The notes under the pieces were generated by a model. The model saw only the letters and a program-made list of their open reading frames with translations, was not told the DNA's origin and searched no databases. From Lyophyllum atratum (taxonomy: Eukaryota > Basidiomycota > Agaricomycetes > Agaricales > Lyophyllaceae): a DNA stretch of 64,000 nt. The stretch spans positions 186,001-250,000 of the forward strand of contig JACGCN010000033.1 of assembly GCA_014905825.1 (NCBI GenBank), written 5' to 3'. Below are positions 58,918 through 64,000 of the stretch, piece by piece. The position numbers were made by a program, and so were the translations under genes. Within the stretch, counting starts at the first letter, position 1. Every line of letters starts with the position of its first letter.

Positions 58918-59720
58918 CGAGAGTGGGGGGAGTAGTGTATGTTGTGGGAGAAGAATACAAAGGTCGACGACTTCGAAATGATGCAAGCATGCTTGAATTC
59001 CCTCACATCCCTTGGCTTGAGAGTTACATAAGAGCCAAGAATGCTCTATTCACGACGCGGGGATTCGGGATCAATGTCGTGCATATGGGGCAGTTGCCGT
59101 TTCGATCATGATGGAAAGCCTCCGCCGGGGGATTTGGCAACGACTTGATTACCTGTGTCGACCCGTCAAGCCCTGCACCCGAAGCCTCCGAAATACACTG
59201 AACCTGACTGGCGGTTGTACTTTCGATTCTGCCGAATCCTGGCCGTGGTTGATATCTGTCTGAGCTGGCATTTAGTTGACCTGCTAGAATACTTAACTTG
59301 CGTTGTACATCTTTGGGGCAGAGCACTGGAGAGAAAAGAACGTTGTTGTACCCTGTTATTGGTACAGCCACTTATGAAAAGTTTATTTGCCGTCTTTTGC
59401 CGGAGCTCTTGGCAGCTACGCGGTGCTGCGGATGCCTCTGTCCGTACCTAAGTACTGCGGACCAGTCCCTGACTTGGTTTTCAAGGTCGACATGATGGTG
59501 GGAACTGCATTCTGTGAGCAATGTCCATTATAGCGCGCCCTTATTACTGGATGGCAGCGCACTGTACAACATACGTACGCGATCGTCAAAGTGACTACTG
59601 TAGTAACGAGTGTGAGCTTGCATAAGTAGGGATCGTAAGTATAATATTACAGTAACTGGGAAATCCTTGTCCGTTTCAGTACCAGCGCTAGCCAAGTCCA
59701 TAGTGTCTCCTGAAACAAAT
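58918..59720. other. Intergenic between GMC-1 start and GMC-2 end
   Basis: 800 bp, presumed GMC-1 promoter. A 115-codon minus ORF at 59024-59371 has no recognisable motif. Confidence 0.6.
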
Positions 59721-63359
<3,639 letters not shown>

Positions 63360-64000
63360 CTATTGTTGTGCGGGTGGTAGGGCTTGATAAATGGGACATA
63401 AGGCCAACCATGACAGTTTGATTCTCTGAGAGGAAGGCCCAGAAACTAGGTCGCTTGGCGCTTCGGCGAAAACCACAGCCAAGCCAGCTTCAAGATGCCA
63501 ATCTGAAGATAACAGGTCAGGAGATGGTATTAGAAATTTAAAGAGAGCGAGTACCAATGTCTAGGGAGGTAAATATTTGGGTCAGTGGATTGTGATAGTG
63601 GGGAGACACATACGACAGTGGAAAAACCTGTGTTTGAGAAAATCAGTATCAAATTGTGGCTTCCAGGCGTGAAACAAGCGTACCAGGGACCAGGGTTGTC
63701 TGTTTCGAATCGGATGATGACAGTGGAATCTGAAAATTTACCCGTATCAAAAAGACCGCATCCTATTTCGATATGAGGAATGTTACCTTTGACGCCAACA
63801 ACATCACGACGAGGAGGGTTGACGTAGTTCGGTGGGCCTGATGATCCCTGGATGATATCGAAGGCATGGCCGTGAAGACTTGAAAGAGCATCGAAGTTAT
63901 TCTTATTGAGAGACATCACGGAAAACTCACTGGAACGGACTATAACAGCCGGTGAGTCGTAAGCATCGACATGTGTTTCCTAAAGCGACTTACTGAGTAT
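63360..64000 (-). CDS. Laccase (multicopper oxidase), 3' part, cut by window edge
   Basis: C-terminal laccase exons. They read LHGHAFDIIQGSSGPPNYVN with PPRRDVV (type 3 copper region), splice to DSTVIIRFETDNPGPW, and then to the T1/T3 motif FFHCHIDWHLEAGLAVVFAE. The latter is assembled from a 14-nt exon (63614-63627), a 6-nt exon (63555-63560) and the last exon (63502-63360). The residue after HLEAG, at the axial T1 copper position, is Leu rather than Phe; by established laccase work this points to a lower-to-middle rather than highest redox class. It ends IYQALPPAQQ before TAG. It lies on the minus strand like the left-edge laccase, about 63 kb away, and is a separate gene. Confidence 0.93.

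Noticed and set aside
59024..59371. 115-codon minus ORF upstream of GMC-1
   Set aside because: It has no motif and lies in the presumed promoter of GMC-1; its Met start and composition are unremarkable.

Overview
This window is nuclear DNA of a filamentous basidiomycete, almost certainly an Agaricomycete and probably a wood or litter decayer. Genes are densely broken by 41-64 nt introns, mostly GT-AG. The gene content is typical of mushrooms: laccases, class I hydrophobins, a large F-box protein, P450s, GMC oxidoreductases and many Agaricomycete-type seven-transmembrane (7TM) proteins. Exon-intron structures were read by eye, so single splice sites may be off. Genus cannot be told from the sequence.

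Layout. 1-275: 5' part of a laccase (minus strand, runs off the left edge). 1898-2396: hydrophobin 1. 3251-8293: a 1622-residue protein with N-terminal ENWDDDFE-type repeats, perhaps a Byr4/Bfa1-like cytokinesis regulator. 8840-10733: F-box protein. 10.7-17.1 kb: gene-poor, holding one small 67-codon ORF. 17157-18373: a divergent 7TM protein. 19022-22568: mitochondrial disaggregase Hsp78. 22836-24540: glycine cleavage T-protein. 25033-25116: an intron-bearing tRNA-Gln. 26140-26643: hydrophobin 2. 27877-33400: two intact 7TM paralogues and a decayed third. 33693-36869: SNM1/Artemis-type nuclease. 37146-38554: MYND zinc-finger protein. 39142-43014: two more 7TM paralogues. 43356-54197: P450, AIF/FSP1-like oxidoreductase, GNAT acetyltransferase, UbiA prenyltransferase and a second P450. 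54730-56075: a sixth 7TM gene. 56403-62293: two tandem GMC oxidoreductases, both with a signal peptide and a hydrophobic C-terminal tail. 63360-64000: 3' part of another laccase (minus strand, runs off the right edge).

Two themes stand out. First, five intact 7TM paralogues (B-F) and one pseudogene, all on the plus strand and sharing one intron layout, are interleaved with unrelated genes over about 28 kb. This is a local receptor-like family expansion of unknown function. Second, UbiA prenyltransferase, two P450s, an FAD oxidoreductase, an acetyltransferase and two GMC oxidoreductases lie within 19 kb. They could form a tailoring-enzyme cluster for a prenylated metabolite, though no backbone synthase is visible.
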